A DNA stretch of 64,000 bases, from the NCBI GenBank assembly GCA_026545765.1, contig CM048840.1, forward strand, positions 46,302,580-46,366,579, read 5' to 3'. The DNA comes from Plantago major (Eukaryota > Streptophyta > Magnoliopsida > Lamiales > Plantaginaceae). The notes below the pieces were generated by a model, which saw nothing but the letters and a program-made list of their open reading frames with translations, was not told the DNA's origin and did not search any database. Positions 45,721 to 56,883 of the stretch are shown here, one piece after another. Each line of letters starts with the position of its first letter. The stretch's first letter is position 1. A program made the translations under genes and the position numbers.

Positions 45721-47597
45721 TCAAATCCTCCATGTTGTCACAAAAACTTGGCTCGGACAAGCCAAGAAAGCGAAGGCTGACATATCAGACCTCGGAAAAA
45801 GTACTTCTCCGGCTCTTGACTCCGGTGGAACGCTTGCATCCATAAGGGGATGTTCCGTGCCGGTGGCTTCCAATCCGGCAGTTTGCCTCGGAAAATTTTC
45901 TTCTCGAAATGCCACGTGGGCCTCTCCGCTTCGGATTGCCCGGGCTTCAGAGCCGAACGGACAAAAATGTACCTCGTGAACCATTGGATTCCCAACGAGG
46001 ACAAGGGATCGACAAAAAATGTGTACGCCTGGCGACATACAAACGTATAGAACCAGGTGTTCCTATTACTAACACTAATGTTGAATAATTTACGGAAATT
46101 ATCGAAGGTAAGCGGGATGCCTTTATATTTACGTAGCACTCCGAAGCACATCAAATTTCCGAGGGAGTTGGGGATGATCTGGTGCGGACTCAAACCCATG
46201 CTGTTCAAAATCTCGAAACTTCGGATAATCTTGGCGATCGCCACCCATGATGGAGACTTATCTCATAGGCAGACATGTAGCCCAGGCGGATTATAAAAGC
46301 ATGAGATTAAATCCGGGATAAGAATCTCCACACAATCCGGGATCTCATATCTTCTCGGAGCTCATCTACTTCATCGGCTCGGATGGTTGAGGCACAAGTA
46401 AGCGATACCATCTTCATTCAACTCGCCCTCCGGATCGGGGTGAGTGACTTGGTCTCTCGGCCGAGGAACTTCACTTGAAGCGTCCTCACCCCTCCTTAGC
46501 CTCTCCGGACGCTCTTCCTCAGCCACCTGCCGACTCGGCCCCGCTTGCCCAGAAGCTTCCACACGGAGCACATTAGCGGATGGCTCTGCACCTTCTTCCT
46601 CCTCGGAACCAGTATCTTCGCCCCGCACACCTTCTTACGCCTCATCTTCCTCGGATGAGGCGCTAACTCTGACAGTCCGAATAGGTGCAGACTTGCACGA
46701 TCCTCCTCACCCTCTTGAAGATGCTCAAATTGGGAGGTGCTTCCAGTATCATGCACTTCCTCGATAGTTGGCGCTGCGGATCCGAGCGAGCAGGACTCGA
46801 TTAGGATTACTCCTAAAGTTATAACCTAGGTGCGAATTAAAGTTCGGATCTCTAGAAAGTTCAGTTCTGGCGAGCTCGACGGCGGCGAGTTCCTATAACT
46901 TCATGAGCTTGTCTCTTGAGCCGCTACAATAACCTGCACATGCGACACTCGCAGGTAATCCGGACGCCTCGGAGGACCAGAATCTGGAACAACTAACCGA
47001 AGTAAGGAACTTACCTCGGGCTCTTCCCGACTCGGATGGGGCGCTTGCTCCACCTCTAGTACTTCGTCATCATCCATGATCTCAATCTCCTCGGAGCTAT
47101 CGCTTAAGGATATCGCCTCGGAGTCATATCCCTCAGCCTCGGATCGATTTTGGCTATCACTCTCGGACATCCTAGGGAAAGGAGAAAGCAATATCGTAAG
47201 CTTTAAGATGGCAATCCGAGAGGTCGTTTACGTATATTAAAGTGGCCAATTCAAAGCCAAAAACTAGCGGCTTTACTAAAGCGATTAGTTGAATCGACAC
47301 TACGCTTATTCGGTGTTAGTCAACATCAAGAACGTATTGGTTATCAACTATGCTACACATTATAAGCATACATCCGAGTAACTTGAAGATGAAAGACAAC
47401 AGAGATAATTTAATCATAAGACGAGACAAGTAAACTTACTTGGACTCGGACGATTAGCTAGAAGTGACTTGACTCTGCACAGGATCACGCTTCGAACCAC
47501 TCGTTGCTTGCTTCGGACTGCTGGTAGTTGCTTTGGATATACTCGGAATGCAAAAATTCTCTCTCTAAACGATGAGAAATGAACTGGCCAACCCCTC

Positions 47598-47605
47598 TAT
47601 TTATA
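47598..47605 (-). promoter_or_regulatory. TATA box of the antisense gene, element J
   Basis: Minus strand TATAAATA within CCCTCTATAAATAGAGG, about 430 bases upstream of the antisense ATG; same as in element A at 2044-2051. A following AACCGTCGC-like stretch (TCCAACCGTCG at about 47625 on the plus strand) is also conserved. Confidence 0.6.
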
Positions 47606-47799
47606 GAGGGCCATATTGGGAACTCCAACCGTCGCGATTTTTCGGATTTAATCTCCACCGTCGATCAAAAACCATCCAACGGTATAGTACAATTATACCA
47701 AGTGAAATGACGAATGGGTACAACAAATTTACCTCTTGGATAGATGAATACAACAACTCTCCCTTTCTCGGGCGACAGACAACATGAGAGCTCCGGAGT

Positions 47800-48225
47800 A
47801 TCATCTTCTCGGACGCCTAGCGGCTTACCAGTCCAATATAACTTATCCACGCAAGGAACCTCGTTTACTCGAGAGACTACCCTTCGGACCTTCCCGCGAC
47901 CACAGAGGCTGGTTCGGACGGGACACGCACCTACGGTCCGCCACCGTAGCTCATCAAAGGTACACTACCGATGTTCGGAGCCTAAACTTAGTCTCCATTA
48001 CAAATACCCATTTTTCTTTTTCTTCACGTTGCCCTTGGACCTAGTCCCTCGGATGGCGGCGATGTTTTAGAAAAAAGAAAAAGGGGAGAAGAGACTAAGT
48101 CAATGGCCACCGTAATCTGGTACACCTTTTTCAACGAGATCGAAGCAGATTGGTGAAAAGCAGTTCTTTTCCTCAAAGCGACTTCCCAGACCAATAGTTC
48201 CACAACTATCTTCTACTAAGATACT
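47800..48225 (+). other. 3' untranslated region of element J
   Basis: No gene supported. It lacks the 107-bp tandem array seen at this place in element A. The last 60 bases (CCACAACTATCTTCTACTAA...) match element A up to the LTR. Confidence 0.55.
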
Positions 48226-48227
48226 TG

Positions 48228-48239
48228 AAAACTAGGGGA
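48228..48239 (+). other. Polypurine tract of element J
   Basis: AAAACTAGGGGA just before CATA and the LTR start; same as in element A. Confidence 0.65.
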
Positions 48240-48243
48240 CATA

Positions 48244-49182
48244 TGTTGATCTGAAATATGTCAAATCCGTCATAAAGGACCTAGGAGCGAATCTGAGGCC
48301 TAAGTCATCCGAAGGATCCGAGGCACTTAGGTCCGAGCGATGCTCGATCAGGCGCGAGACCATCTATGGTCCGACCCACCCTGAAAGAAAGGGACAAAGG
48401 ATTTGGACTTGCAAGGCCCGACCCGGAACCATAGGTCCGACCCACCTTAGTCCGAGCCTCCCTGGGAAAGGAGCCTAGTGCTAAGTCAGCACCCTCTCCG
48501 ACCCAAGGACTCCGTCTGGATGTCGGCTCGGATCGACATGACCATCTCATAAAGCTACCAAGCAAGTGGGCACCGAAGAGTGAGATGTCCGAACCCAGGA
48601 GCTCCGAATTGGAAGAGTTGGACAGGCAGGAGAACTTCCTCAGCTGACAACCAGGTACTGTCCGGATCAGGCATCCGGACCGACCTCTCCGAACCTGGGA
48701 TCTCGGCAGACTCTGTCACATCCTCCAGAACTCTCCCAATAATGACCAAACTACCCCTAAAGCCCAAGATGGCCTGGGCTAAAGCTTCATTATTGGGCTA
48801 TGGGCCTCATCTTAGCATTGGTGGCTCAATCCTAGCCGTACACATGGCGCAATCCTAGCAAGGCCTTCCATTTTGATGATAGCCTATAAATAAGGCACAC
48901 ATCCCAACAAGTAAGTAACTTTTACTTCGAACAAGTCATCCCGCTAGTCACATCACGAGCATTATACAGAGTTGATCCTCAGTCACTCTCAAGTAAAGTC
49001 TCATCCCGGTTTGACACTTAGCAAACCGGGCACTAACCCCACTCAAGTGTGCAGGTCCTTACCGGAGTAGTTGGTCACTGGTTCTTACGCCTTGGCCAAT
49101 CATCTAGCAAGGAGCCCCTCATCTTGGTACCCATTAGAAGAGTTAAATAAATCTAAGTAGTTGGGGAGTTACACCCTCAACA
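48244..49182 (+). repeat. 3' LTR of element J
   Basis: 939 bp; TATAAATA at 48885-48892. Most of it is identical to the 5' LTR, but differences come in short dense blocks near CG-rich words (for example around 48340 and 48645). Confidence 0.95.
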
Positions 49183-49261
49183 CTTTCGCATCAGTCGGCG
49201 GGTGTTGCTTATGGTTATAGTCGTCAGCTCGACTTCTTCAGCACTCTTGATTACTTTGCGC

Positions 49262-50173
49262 CTAGGGGCCTCCCAGCTTTCCTAGTTCCCTTCCTACCCT
49301 GCAAATGTGAGTAAATATATAGGGGACCAGTATAAGCCCCCATGTAATCCTTTCTCCTATTCTGAGCAGTTGATAATGTAGGATTTGTACCGCATATGTG
49401 CAGGTACGGGAGTAGATGTCGATAACCATACGAGTTGCTTTAATAAAAGGCCGCCCAAGCAGCATAGTATTCTTTTCGGTTACACCGAGGGCTTGTGGCG
49501 GTGACTCAATTATCACAAAATCAGTAGGCACAGCAACTCCATCCAAATCCACTTTGACACCCTCAATTAAACGCATAGGTCGGCTACGGGACCCATCTGC
49601 GAGCAGCATCATGCACTTCATTGGTTTCATCCCCTTAAGACCAAGCTCTTCGTAGGTGCCAAATGTCATCAGATTACAGCTGGATCCTATGTCGACTACT
49701 CCAACTACATCAGGGTTCGCTCCTATCCCCACAAGCATATCGAAACTGGCAGAATCACTTATACTCTTAGTTTCTTTTGGGATTATTTGTTGCACTGCAT
49801 CATTGGGTTTCTCAATCTCCTTCTCAACTGAATTTTTTGAAACCAAGGGAGCCGTGGTTTCCAGAATCACTAACTCCAGAGTTTGAGCCAGACTAAGCTT
49901 GCCAGTCTCTTCAACTTGTGGAATCACCCATTTTCCTTTACAGCAAGAACAAGTCGTGCCTCCTTGAGTTACCTGTGGCGATGGTGTCAAATCCTCGCTC
50001 ACAGTAAGTTTAACCATGAAACTTTTTTCCACGGTACTAGGGAGTTTTCCTGCTTCCCTCTGCTGAACTCTTGCCAGAAGTTGTCCCATTGCATCTTCCA
50101 ATCGCTTTACGTACTGCTCCATCCTTTCCGCACGCTTGGTGGAGTTATAAAAGTACTGGTCAGAGTGGTCCAT
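49262..50173 (-). pseudogene. Athila gag C-terminus and aspartic protease of element I
   Basis: Open frame of 303 codons. The N-terminal part (RMEQYVKRLEDAMGQLLARV) is a short coiled coil; then a cysteine pair (CSCCKGKW) and the protease: FDMLVGIGANPDVVGVVDIG with catalytic DIGS, NLMTFGTYEELGL, VDLDGVAVPTDFVIIE and LLGRPFIKATRMVID (the 'iLGRPFL.T' block). The domain is almost complete, but the active site is DIGS instead of the DLGA common in Athila. No reverse transcriptase follows: 49188-49261 leads directly to the insertion site of J, and beyond J only 3' non-coding sequence is found. ATG 50173 is internal. Confidence 0.8.
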
Positions 50174-50425
50174 AAATCGCCTCAGCCTCTGTTCCAGTGT
50201 TTCCTGTTCCTGCTGGGGTTTAGCTAGTACCTGTGGAGTCTACGGGACATTTTCATAGAAGTTGTTCCCATAGCCCAGATTGCTTCTCACTTGCTGAACC
50301 GATTCTTCGAACTCCTCAACAAGCTTTCTCTCGCTCCTATTAGCTCTTTTCCCCTTGTCTTTGGGAATTCCTGACCGACTTCTCAGCGCCTGAGATGCTG
50401 CGGCGGTGGCTTCAATTGACCCCAG

Positions 50426-50994
50426 TTACATCCACCAATTACTGATCCTCCCTGGTAAGCCCATCGTAGAAAATGTGACACAGGGAGACGTTGTCAAACT
50501 TGTGACGTGGGCATTGCCCCAAAGTTGCTTAAACCGTTCCCTGCACTCATAGAAGGATTCATCGCACCTCTGCTCAAACTGGCGGATTTTGTTACGCATA
50601 TCTGTGGTCTTGGCATGGGGAAAATATCTGCCCATGAAAGCTCTGTATATGTCATCCCATGAGTTCAGTGACCCCTCAGCCAGATTAAGAAGCCATGTTT
50701 TAGCGTGGTCCTGCATGCAGATTGGGAAGACCTTCTCCCTAATGTCTTCATCTGAAACCTTCTTAGTGGTCGGTATCTGCCCAACCAGACCTTCAAACTC
50801 CTTCAGGAACTTATCACATCCTCGTTTTGCATTCCGTCGTACCTTGGCATATCATGGAAGTGATAAGCCTTGATTACCATGTTCCTGGCATCATTGGACA
50901 GAACTATTGCCGGTCCACCAACCTTAACTTCTCCTGGTTGATAGTAATCTTTGTATTTTGCCATTCCTGAAACTCTACTAGCAGAAAATCTCAA
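50426..50994 (-). pseudogene. Athila gag N-terminal part of element I, frameshifted
   Basis: Starts at or shortly after ATG 50994 (MAKYKDYYQPGEVKVGGPAI from 50964). After a frame change near 50805 it reads ICMQDHAKTWLLNLAEGSLN, SWDDIYRAFMGRYFPHAKTT and IRQFEQRCDESFYECRERFK, the canonical retrotransposon gag core. A stop near 50426 separates it from the C-terminal part at 50173. Close to the primer site at 51094, as expected for gag. Confidence 0.8.
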
Positions 50995-51093
50995 CTGAAG
51001 TTTAGTTTCTGTTAGTCCAGGAAATGCGAAACACAGGTGGTTCTAGCAAACTAATACAATTATCTACTCAAAAACACCACAGTAGGAGTTAAC

Positions 51094-51111
51094 TCCCCGG
51101 CAGCAGCGCCA
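51094..51111 (-). other. Primer binding site of element I (tRNA-Asp type)
   Basis: Minus strand TGGCGCTGCTGCCGGGGA, four bases inside the 5' LTR; one or two bases off the usual Athila site. Confidence 0.8.
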
Positions 51112-51115
51112 AATT

Positions 51116-51193
51116 TGATGTGCTCAAATTAGTACTTGATAAAATTCAAAGTAACTAAAGAAGTTGTTGTAAACAGACTTTAACTACGAGATC
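51116..51193 (-). repeat. 5' LTR of element I, inner piece
   Basis: Starts TGATGTGCTCAAATTAG like the left LTR (32410). Cut by element K; resumes at 59460. Confidence 0.85.
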
Positions 51194-51198
51194 GTTCT

Positions 51199-52484
51199 TG
51201 ATGAGACGATAATTTAGAGTCTCATTTGGTCCTTTTTAGCTGTTAGTCTTCGTTTATAGTTTTTTAGTGTTTTTGTACATTTTTATGCATTGGTGTTTTG
51301 GTGTTGTTTTGCAGAAATTGGTAGTTTTGAGCCAAAGATGAGGAGTTGAGGTTAACAACGCTCACAGTTGCAAGATTTTGCAAAACTGGCATTTGAATGG
51401 CTGAAGAGGCTACTTGGCGAATTTTATGAGAGCCCCAATAAATCCATCGGGAGGAGCTCGCCGCGGCGAGGAATTGATCCACCGTGGCGAGATTTTGCGA
51501 ATGAAGCCTCTTTATGAAGATTGAAGCTCGCCGTGGCGAAGCGGTTTTTGCCGCTTGCAAAATTATCTTGAGGCTATATATATGGCGATAAAGAAGGCTT
51601 GCCGCGGCGAGCTATTCCTTCCGCCGCGACGAGATGCGCAAACGGAAATTTCGATTTCCTTATTACTTTTGGATTTTGTAATTCATTTCATACTTCATTT
51701 AACCTAGTTCATAGAAAAAAGCTCCATATTCATACTTTGACATTGAGACATATTTGGAGCTTGGTTTTCATCATTGTTGAAGAATTGATATCGAATTCCT
51801 GGTAATATTTGATAAATCTCTATCGTTTATCTCTTCGATTCGTGTTTCTATTGTTATTCGATTTGTATGAGCTTGCGTGCAATTATCAATATGTCTATGT
51901 TTATCATATCCAATACCTTGAATTCTTTGATCTTTGCTTCTACTATGAGTAGCTAGATAACTCCGAACACAGTGGTTATGTGACGGTTTTGCGTATTCTA
52001 TTCTAGGGTTAAGATTCGTTCATATAGGTTCGTCTAGTTCAAAATCTTCATAAAAACTATCAATCCAATTCGCTAGTTCAAGACTTTCTAAATTGTTTTC
52101 GGTTAAGGATCGTGGATTGACGACCCACGATTTCTCTAGTTCAAAATACTCAAATGACGATTGGTTGAGGTTGAATTGATCGATTTATGTACACCGACCG
52201 TGTGACAAATATGAACGATTTCCCTAGCTCAAATTAGCGTTACTCGATCATAACTGCTGTGTTCTCTTCTCTCATTGTTAAAAACCGTTTATCTGCTTTT
52301 CTATTTTCTAGTTATTAGAAGTAATCAAAATCAAACAAATCAAATTATTTTCACAAGTAACTATTTTCTCTCGAACTGCCGTGGTAGCTTAATTGTTTCC
52401 TTAGCGAACGACTCTGTGGTTAGCATTGTCTATTTACAACAACTGCTTCCTACTTGTTTTCTAAGTAGTAATTTGAGCACATCA
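51199..52484 (+). repeat. 5' LTR of element K
   Basis: 1286 bp, TGATGAGACG...GAGCACATCA. TATA-type CTATATATATGG at 51574-51585. Perfect palindrome CTCGCCGCGGCGAG at 51457-51470; variants near 51480, 51527-51540, 51598-51611 and 51621-51633. Confidence 0.9.
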
Positions 52485-52488
52485 AATT

Positions 52489-52506
52489 TGGTGCCGCTGC
52501 CGAGGA
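52489..52506 (+). other. Primer binding site of element K (tRNA-Asp type)
   Basis: TGGTGCCGCTGCCGAGGA, four bases after the LTR; a diverged tRNA-Asp site. Confidence 0.8.
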
Positions 52507-52676
52507 CTCAATTCCTACCGTAGCACAGAAAGTCGTTGGTTACTTGAGGCGTGATTTCATTTTATTTGGACTAACAGAAACTAAACAACAGTTGAGTTCT
52601 TGTTATTCTAGTCCAGGTATGGAGTGCTTTCCTGGTTACTCGCTTTTGACCTGAGCTATCTGGACCAACCATTATG

Positions 52677-54005
52677 AATACAGTGAATAGTCCAGAGGTG
52701 CAACGGGAAGCTAGTGCATTCAGCGATAGTACTCTGCTAGCTTTGATTGCGCATGATGAAAAATACATGAGTTTTGTGATAGAAGGGCAAGAAAGGACTA
52801 GTAAGGATAGAGGAATGGTAAGCGAGGATGAGGATTTCTGACCAAGCTGGTGGGTTTCTAGCAAGCAGCGAGTTGGGGATGAGGAAAGCGAGGAGGAGGA
52901 AGTTCAGGCAACTATGGTACTCCGAAGTGGAAATGTTATCCAAGGGCCAAAACTAGAACCACATACAAAACCCCCAGATGCCCCAGTAGTCGACCTCACT
53001 GGGGAAGACCAACCTTTGATAGAAAAAGCTAACCCGCCGGTAACACGCACGGGGGTGCTTCACAAATCTGATAACCCTTACCGTCAACATGTACCCCCAA
53101 TCAGCAAAGAACTGCCATATCTAGGTACAATCAAGAAACCCAAGGATGACAGCAAATTCAAAGCTATTTTGGCCATGCTCTCAAAGGTGAATGTGAACAT
53201 CCCACTCCTTGACCTCATTGATAATGTCCCTTCCTACTCTAAGTTCTTCAAGGATCTCAATGCAAGTAAGAGGAAGTATTTGGCTAACGAAAAGCTAGTT
53301 ATACCAAAAATAGCTAATTCAGTGGTTGGCTTACCAGTGAAACAACAAGATCCAGGGAGCTTTGTGATTGACATACATATGGAAAATGGGAAGATAGCGA
53401 AAGGAACGCTCGATCTGGGAGCCAGCATCAATCTTATCACCCATGCTCTTTACCAGGAGATGGGTTTGGGGAAGCATTGTAAACATGACCTGCAACTAGT
53501 AAGCCGAAGCATCGGGCGCCCCAGGAGTGATTCGTGATGCACTGGTCAGAGTAGACACCTTCCTAGTTCCAGTAGATTTTGTGGTACTACCCCCCAGTGG
53601 AGCAGGCACTAGTAGTAAGGACCATGTGATCCTTTTGGGAAGACCACATGTAAGCAGTGAAGGCTGTGGGTCGATGTAGCGAAAGGAAGATTGCCATGGA
53701 AATTGGTGGCAACAAGATCGAAGGATGCAACACGGCGGTGTAATTATGACACCTACTCAGTGGAAGAATGTAATCTGATTTCTGAAGTAAATGTCGAGTT
53801 TGATGATATTATTGATGATTGTGTGCATGCTACTTACCTAGCTACGTTAACTGATGATAAGCTAGAAGCAGCTTTAGCTCTTAGTTCTGATGAGGAAATG
53901 CTTTGTGAGGAGAGTATTGAGATAGTCTGCATGCTTGACTCGGCTGAAGTCGACCCTGGTGAGGAAATCCATCACCTTGGTGGAAACCTTGAAATCGACC
54001 CCTAA
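52677..54005 (+). pseudogene. Gag remnant and aspartic protease of element K
   Basis: A short gag start (MNTVNSPEVQREASAFSDST at 52677) soon loses its frame and jumps to the end of gag (EESEEEEVQATMVLRSGNVI), so the gag core is deleted. The main frame 52914-53537 includes NPYRQHVPPISKELPYLGTI, KVNVNIPLLDLIDNVPSYSK and the protease: PGSFVIDIHMENGKIAKGTL with active site DLGASINLIT. It shifts at about 53510; a further open stretch (53691-54005) is acidic (LSSDEEMLCEESIEIVCMLD). In an intact element this protease would mature Gag and Pol. Confidence 0.8.
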
Positions 54006-54329
54006 ACAGGACCTTAAGGAGCTCCGTCCCATCTTAAATCGCTTTCCTAGGAGAAAACAAAACTAAAGGCTGTGATAATCTCTTGAAATTGCAAAAGGCC
54101 GAAGAGAATAGGCTAATAGAGCTTTTGAGAGAGAACTCAGGCCGTAGGATGGGGCATTGGTGACATCAAGGGCATTAGAGGCGACTAGGTTCACCCATAG
54201 GATTAGTCTTGAAGATGGCGCCAAACACGTGAGGCAACCCAGTAGTAAACAACCCCATCATGCAAGGCGTAGTTAAGCGAGTACTTAATTTGTTAGAACA
54301 TGATATGATCTACCTTATAGTGACGATCG

Positions 54330-54990
54330 ATGGGTAAGCCACATGCATGTTGTCGAAAAAGTGCAGATGCTGTTGAGACCAATGAGAAAAGGATAGAGGT
54401 TCCTGTTAGGAAAACCACAGGGTGGCGTGTTTGTATAGATTATAGGAGATTGAATGCTGCCACTAAGAAGGACCACTTCCCCCTGCCCTTTATTGATGAG
54501 ATGCTAAACCGCGTTGCGGGGCGCGAGTTCTATTGTTTTTTGGATGGTCTTTCAGGTTTTTATCAAATTCCCATAAGCGGGAAGACCGAAGACCACCTTC
54601 ACCTTATCGGCACCTTCGCCTATTGCGGGATGCCTTTTGGCTTATACAGCGCTCGGTAACTTTTCAAAGGTGCATGCTCTCTATCTTCTACGACATGGTG
54701 CGAGTTTCATTGAGGTATTTATGGATGACTTCTCTCTCTTTGGTGACTCGTTCACCGACTTTCTTGGTAAGCTTGATAAAGTCTTGAAACGTTGCATAGA
54801 GTGTAATCTGACCCTTAGTTGGGAAAAAAGTCACTTTATGGTGCGAGAGGGTATTGTTCTAGGGCATGTGGTTTCTAAGCGGGGGATTGAGGTAGATAGA
54901 GCTAAACTTGATGTTATAGTGAAACTTCCCCCCACCCACTTGTGTGAAAGAGTTACAATCTTTTCTAGGAGATGTTGTATTGCATAGGAG
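54330..54990 (+). pseudogene. Reverse transcriptase of element K, one frameshift
   Basis: GWRVCIDYRRLNAATKKDHF, PLPFIDEMLNRVAGREFYCF, LDGLSGFYQIPISGKTEDH and FAYCGMPFGL (54420-54645), then after a shift near 54650 EVFMDDFSLFGDSFTDFL and FMVREGIVLGHVVSKRGIEV. The catalytic box reads FMDD. Length and order are normal. The upstream part (54010-54330) is too decayed to follow. Confidence 0.9.
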
Positions 54991-55033
54991 GTTCATTCAG
55001 GATTTCTAAAGAATTGCTAAGTGCTTTAGTAAC

Positions 55034-55560
55034 TTGCTGGTGAAAGATGTGCCTTTTGTTTTCAATGATAAGTGCATGGAAGCCTTTAATATCCTGAAAG
55101 CAAAACTTGTTTCCGCCCCTATTGTTATGGCACTTGATTGGTCTTTACCTTTCGAGATTATGTGTGATGCTTCTGACTACGCTATAGGCGTTGTTCTAGG
55201 ACAAAGAGTCGATAGGCATTTCCATGTGATTTACTATGCCAGCAAAAACTCTAAATGGTACATAGGTCAATTACACTACCACTGAGAATGAATTCCTGGC
55301 TGTCATATTCGCCCTGGATAAATTCAGGTCGTATTTGAAGGGATTCAAGGTAATAGTTCATACCGAACATGCGACAATTACACCTTATGGCCAGCGATTC
55401 TAAGCCTCGCCTTATTTGGGTCACGATCTTTGCAAGAGTTTGACTGTGAGATAGTTGACAAGTGTGGCAAAGATAACTTAGTGGCAGACACCTATCCAGG
55501 ATTAATCCTGGCGCCATCGATCTCCCTGATGAGCATTTATTCTCTATTAGTTTAGAACCT
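55034..55560 (+). pseudogene. RNase H of element K
   Basis: FNILKAKLVSAPIVMALDWS, LPFEIMCDASDYAIGVVLGQ and HVIYYASKN (55090-55260), with the first catalytic aspartate in CDASD. A frameshift at about 55265 follows; fragments such as ENEFLAVIFALDKFR and [12 protein letters not shown] antisense frames cover the rest. It forms the end of the reverse transcription module. Confidence 0.8.
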
Positions 55561-55596
55561 TGGTTTGCCGACATTGTTAATTTTAAGGCCACAGGT

Positions 55597-56883
55597 TTGT
55601 TTGCTACTAACATGACTTCGCAAAAAAAGAAGAATTTTGTTATTCGCTACAGGAGCTACTTTTGGGATGATCCATACCTGTTCAAGCTAGGCAATGATGG
55701 CGTGATGCGGCGTTGTGTACCGGAAGATGAAATTGGAAGCATACTTGCATTCTGCCACTCCATGCAGTGCAGTGGGCACTATAGCGGGAAGAAAACCGCC
55801 TCGAAGGTTCTTCAATCAAGTTTTTTATGGCCCTCTCTTTTTAAAGATGCCCATAAATTATGTGTTAGCTGTGACGCCTGTCAGCGAAGTGGCAATATAG
55901 GCAAGCGGAATGAGATGCCCCTCACAAGTAATCTTGTTGTTGAACCTTTTGATGTGTGGGGCATCGACTTTATGGGACCCTTCCCCAAGAGTAATGGCTT
56001 TGAATATATACTAGTTGTTGTCGATTATGTGACTAAGTGGGTGGAAGCAATTCCAACCAAGACTAATGATTCCAAAGTTGTTGTCTCTTTTCTTGCCAAT
56101 AATATTCTTTGCAGATTTGGCACCCCTAGGGTAGTAATCAGTGATGGTGGCTCCCACTTCATGAACCGCTCCTTTGCGAATCTGTTAACAAAGTATAGAG
56201 TGCATCATCGGGTCGCTACAGCATATCACCCCCAAACTTCGGGCCAGGTAGAGGTTAGTAACCGGCAGATTAAGAGTATACTTGAGAGGGTGGTGAAGCC
56301 TAACCGGAAAGACTGGTCGTACAAGCTCAACGACGCCTTGTGAGCATACCGCACAAGCTATAAAACTGTTATAGGCACCACACCTTACAGGCTAGTCTAT
56401 GGGAAAGCTTGCCACCGACCGGTAGAGCTTGAGCACAGGGCCGAATGGGCAATTAAGGTCCTGAACCTTGATTTGGATGCAGCTGGCAAAGAGCGTATAT
56501 TGCAGCTCTCAGAACTGGAAGAACTCCGGAACACTACTTTCGAGAATGCTAAGATCTATAAGGCCAAGACTAAGGAGTACCATGATAAGGGAATAATTCG
56601 TAAGGATTTGACCCCAGGTGTGAAAGTTTTGATCTTTAACTCTCGCCTTAAACTGTTTCCAGGGAAGTTGCGCTCTCGATGGGATGGACCATACAAAATC
56701 GTTCAAGTGGAACCACATAGTGTTGTCGAACTCTTGAACACAAGTGATGGATCCACCTTCAAGGTCAATGGCCAGCGGGTTAAGCCATATCTGGACGGAT
56801 TTAAAGAGCGACCGAATGAAGAGGTTGTTCTTGGTGAGCTAGTACATGACTATAAAGGTACACCAGCAGGCAAGTCACTATAG
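55597..56883 (+). pseudogene. Integrase of element K, one nonsense codon
   Basis: The zinc-binding part has [20 protein letters not shown] and [12 protein letters not shown] (HHCC intact). The catalytic core has [49 protein letters not shown] and [19 protein letters not shown], so the D, D and E positions are all present. A TGA at 56341-56343 interrupts it where the family has tryptophan ([15 protein letters not shown]); the same frame then runs to 56883 with the C-terminal DNA-binding part ([33 protein letters not shown]). Apart from that stop the gene is almost intact, the best preserved pol part of the window. Confidence 0.9.

Larger units (their letters stand above)
44600..47170 (-). pseudogene. 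Antisense ORF2 of element J (putative gypsy-type transposon family), three exons, broken
   Basis: ATG 47170 (MSESDSQNRSEAEGYDSEAI) starts an acidic N-terminus. The PF04195-like domain follows in exon 1: MGLSPHQIIPNSLGNLMCFG, YKGIPLTFDNFRKLF and PDWKPPARNIPLWM. Exon 1 ends at 45721 with donor GTAAGT; exon 2 (45607-45162) continues in frame as FWFEYTKSTMRELKAKKRC and becomes lysine/proline-rich; exon 3 (from 45077) is a coiled coil (ATLEEDLSKVEAARAIEASR, KAIAAKQEAESE) ending in FLDSDSYKFLLESKYDEARQ near 44740. Frameshifts in exon 1 (near 46370-46900) and a TGA early in exon 3 disable it. Transcribed against gag-pol; function unknown, possibly an accessory nuclear or structural protein. Confidence 0.75.
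35005..49182 (+). mobile_element. Element J: complete Tat-lineage Ty3/gypsy retrotransposon
   Basis: 14178 bp with LTRs 35005-35950 and 48244-49182, both TGTTGAT...CCTCAACA, flanked by CTTTC (35000-35004, 49183-49187). Internal order: primer site, gag, protease, reverse transcriptase, RNase H, second RNase H remnant, integrase, then an antisense gene with its own TATA box and introns, polypurine tract. The second RNase H and the antisense ORF mark the Tat lineage. All coding parts are frameshifted. It inserted in element I between protease and the 3' region. Confidence 0.95.

Noticed and set aside
49188-49261. Reverse transcriptase of element I expected downstream of its protease
   Set aside because: The sequence on both sides of J was read; only 3' non-coding sequence follows, so no pol was annotated for I.
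52489-52506. tRNA-like matches at the inner LTR ends
   Set aside because: They are primer binding sites of 18 bases, not tRNA genes; no cloverleaf sequence surrounds them.
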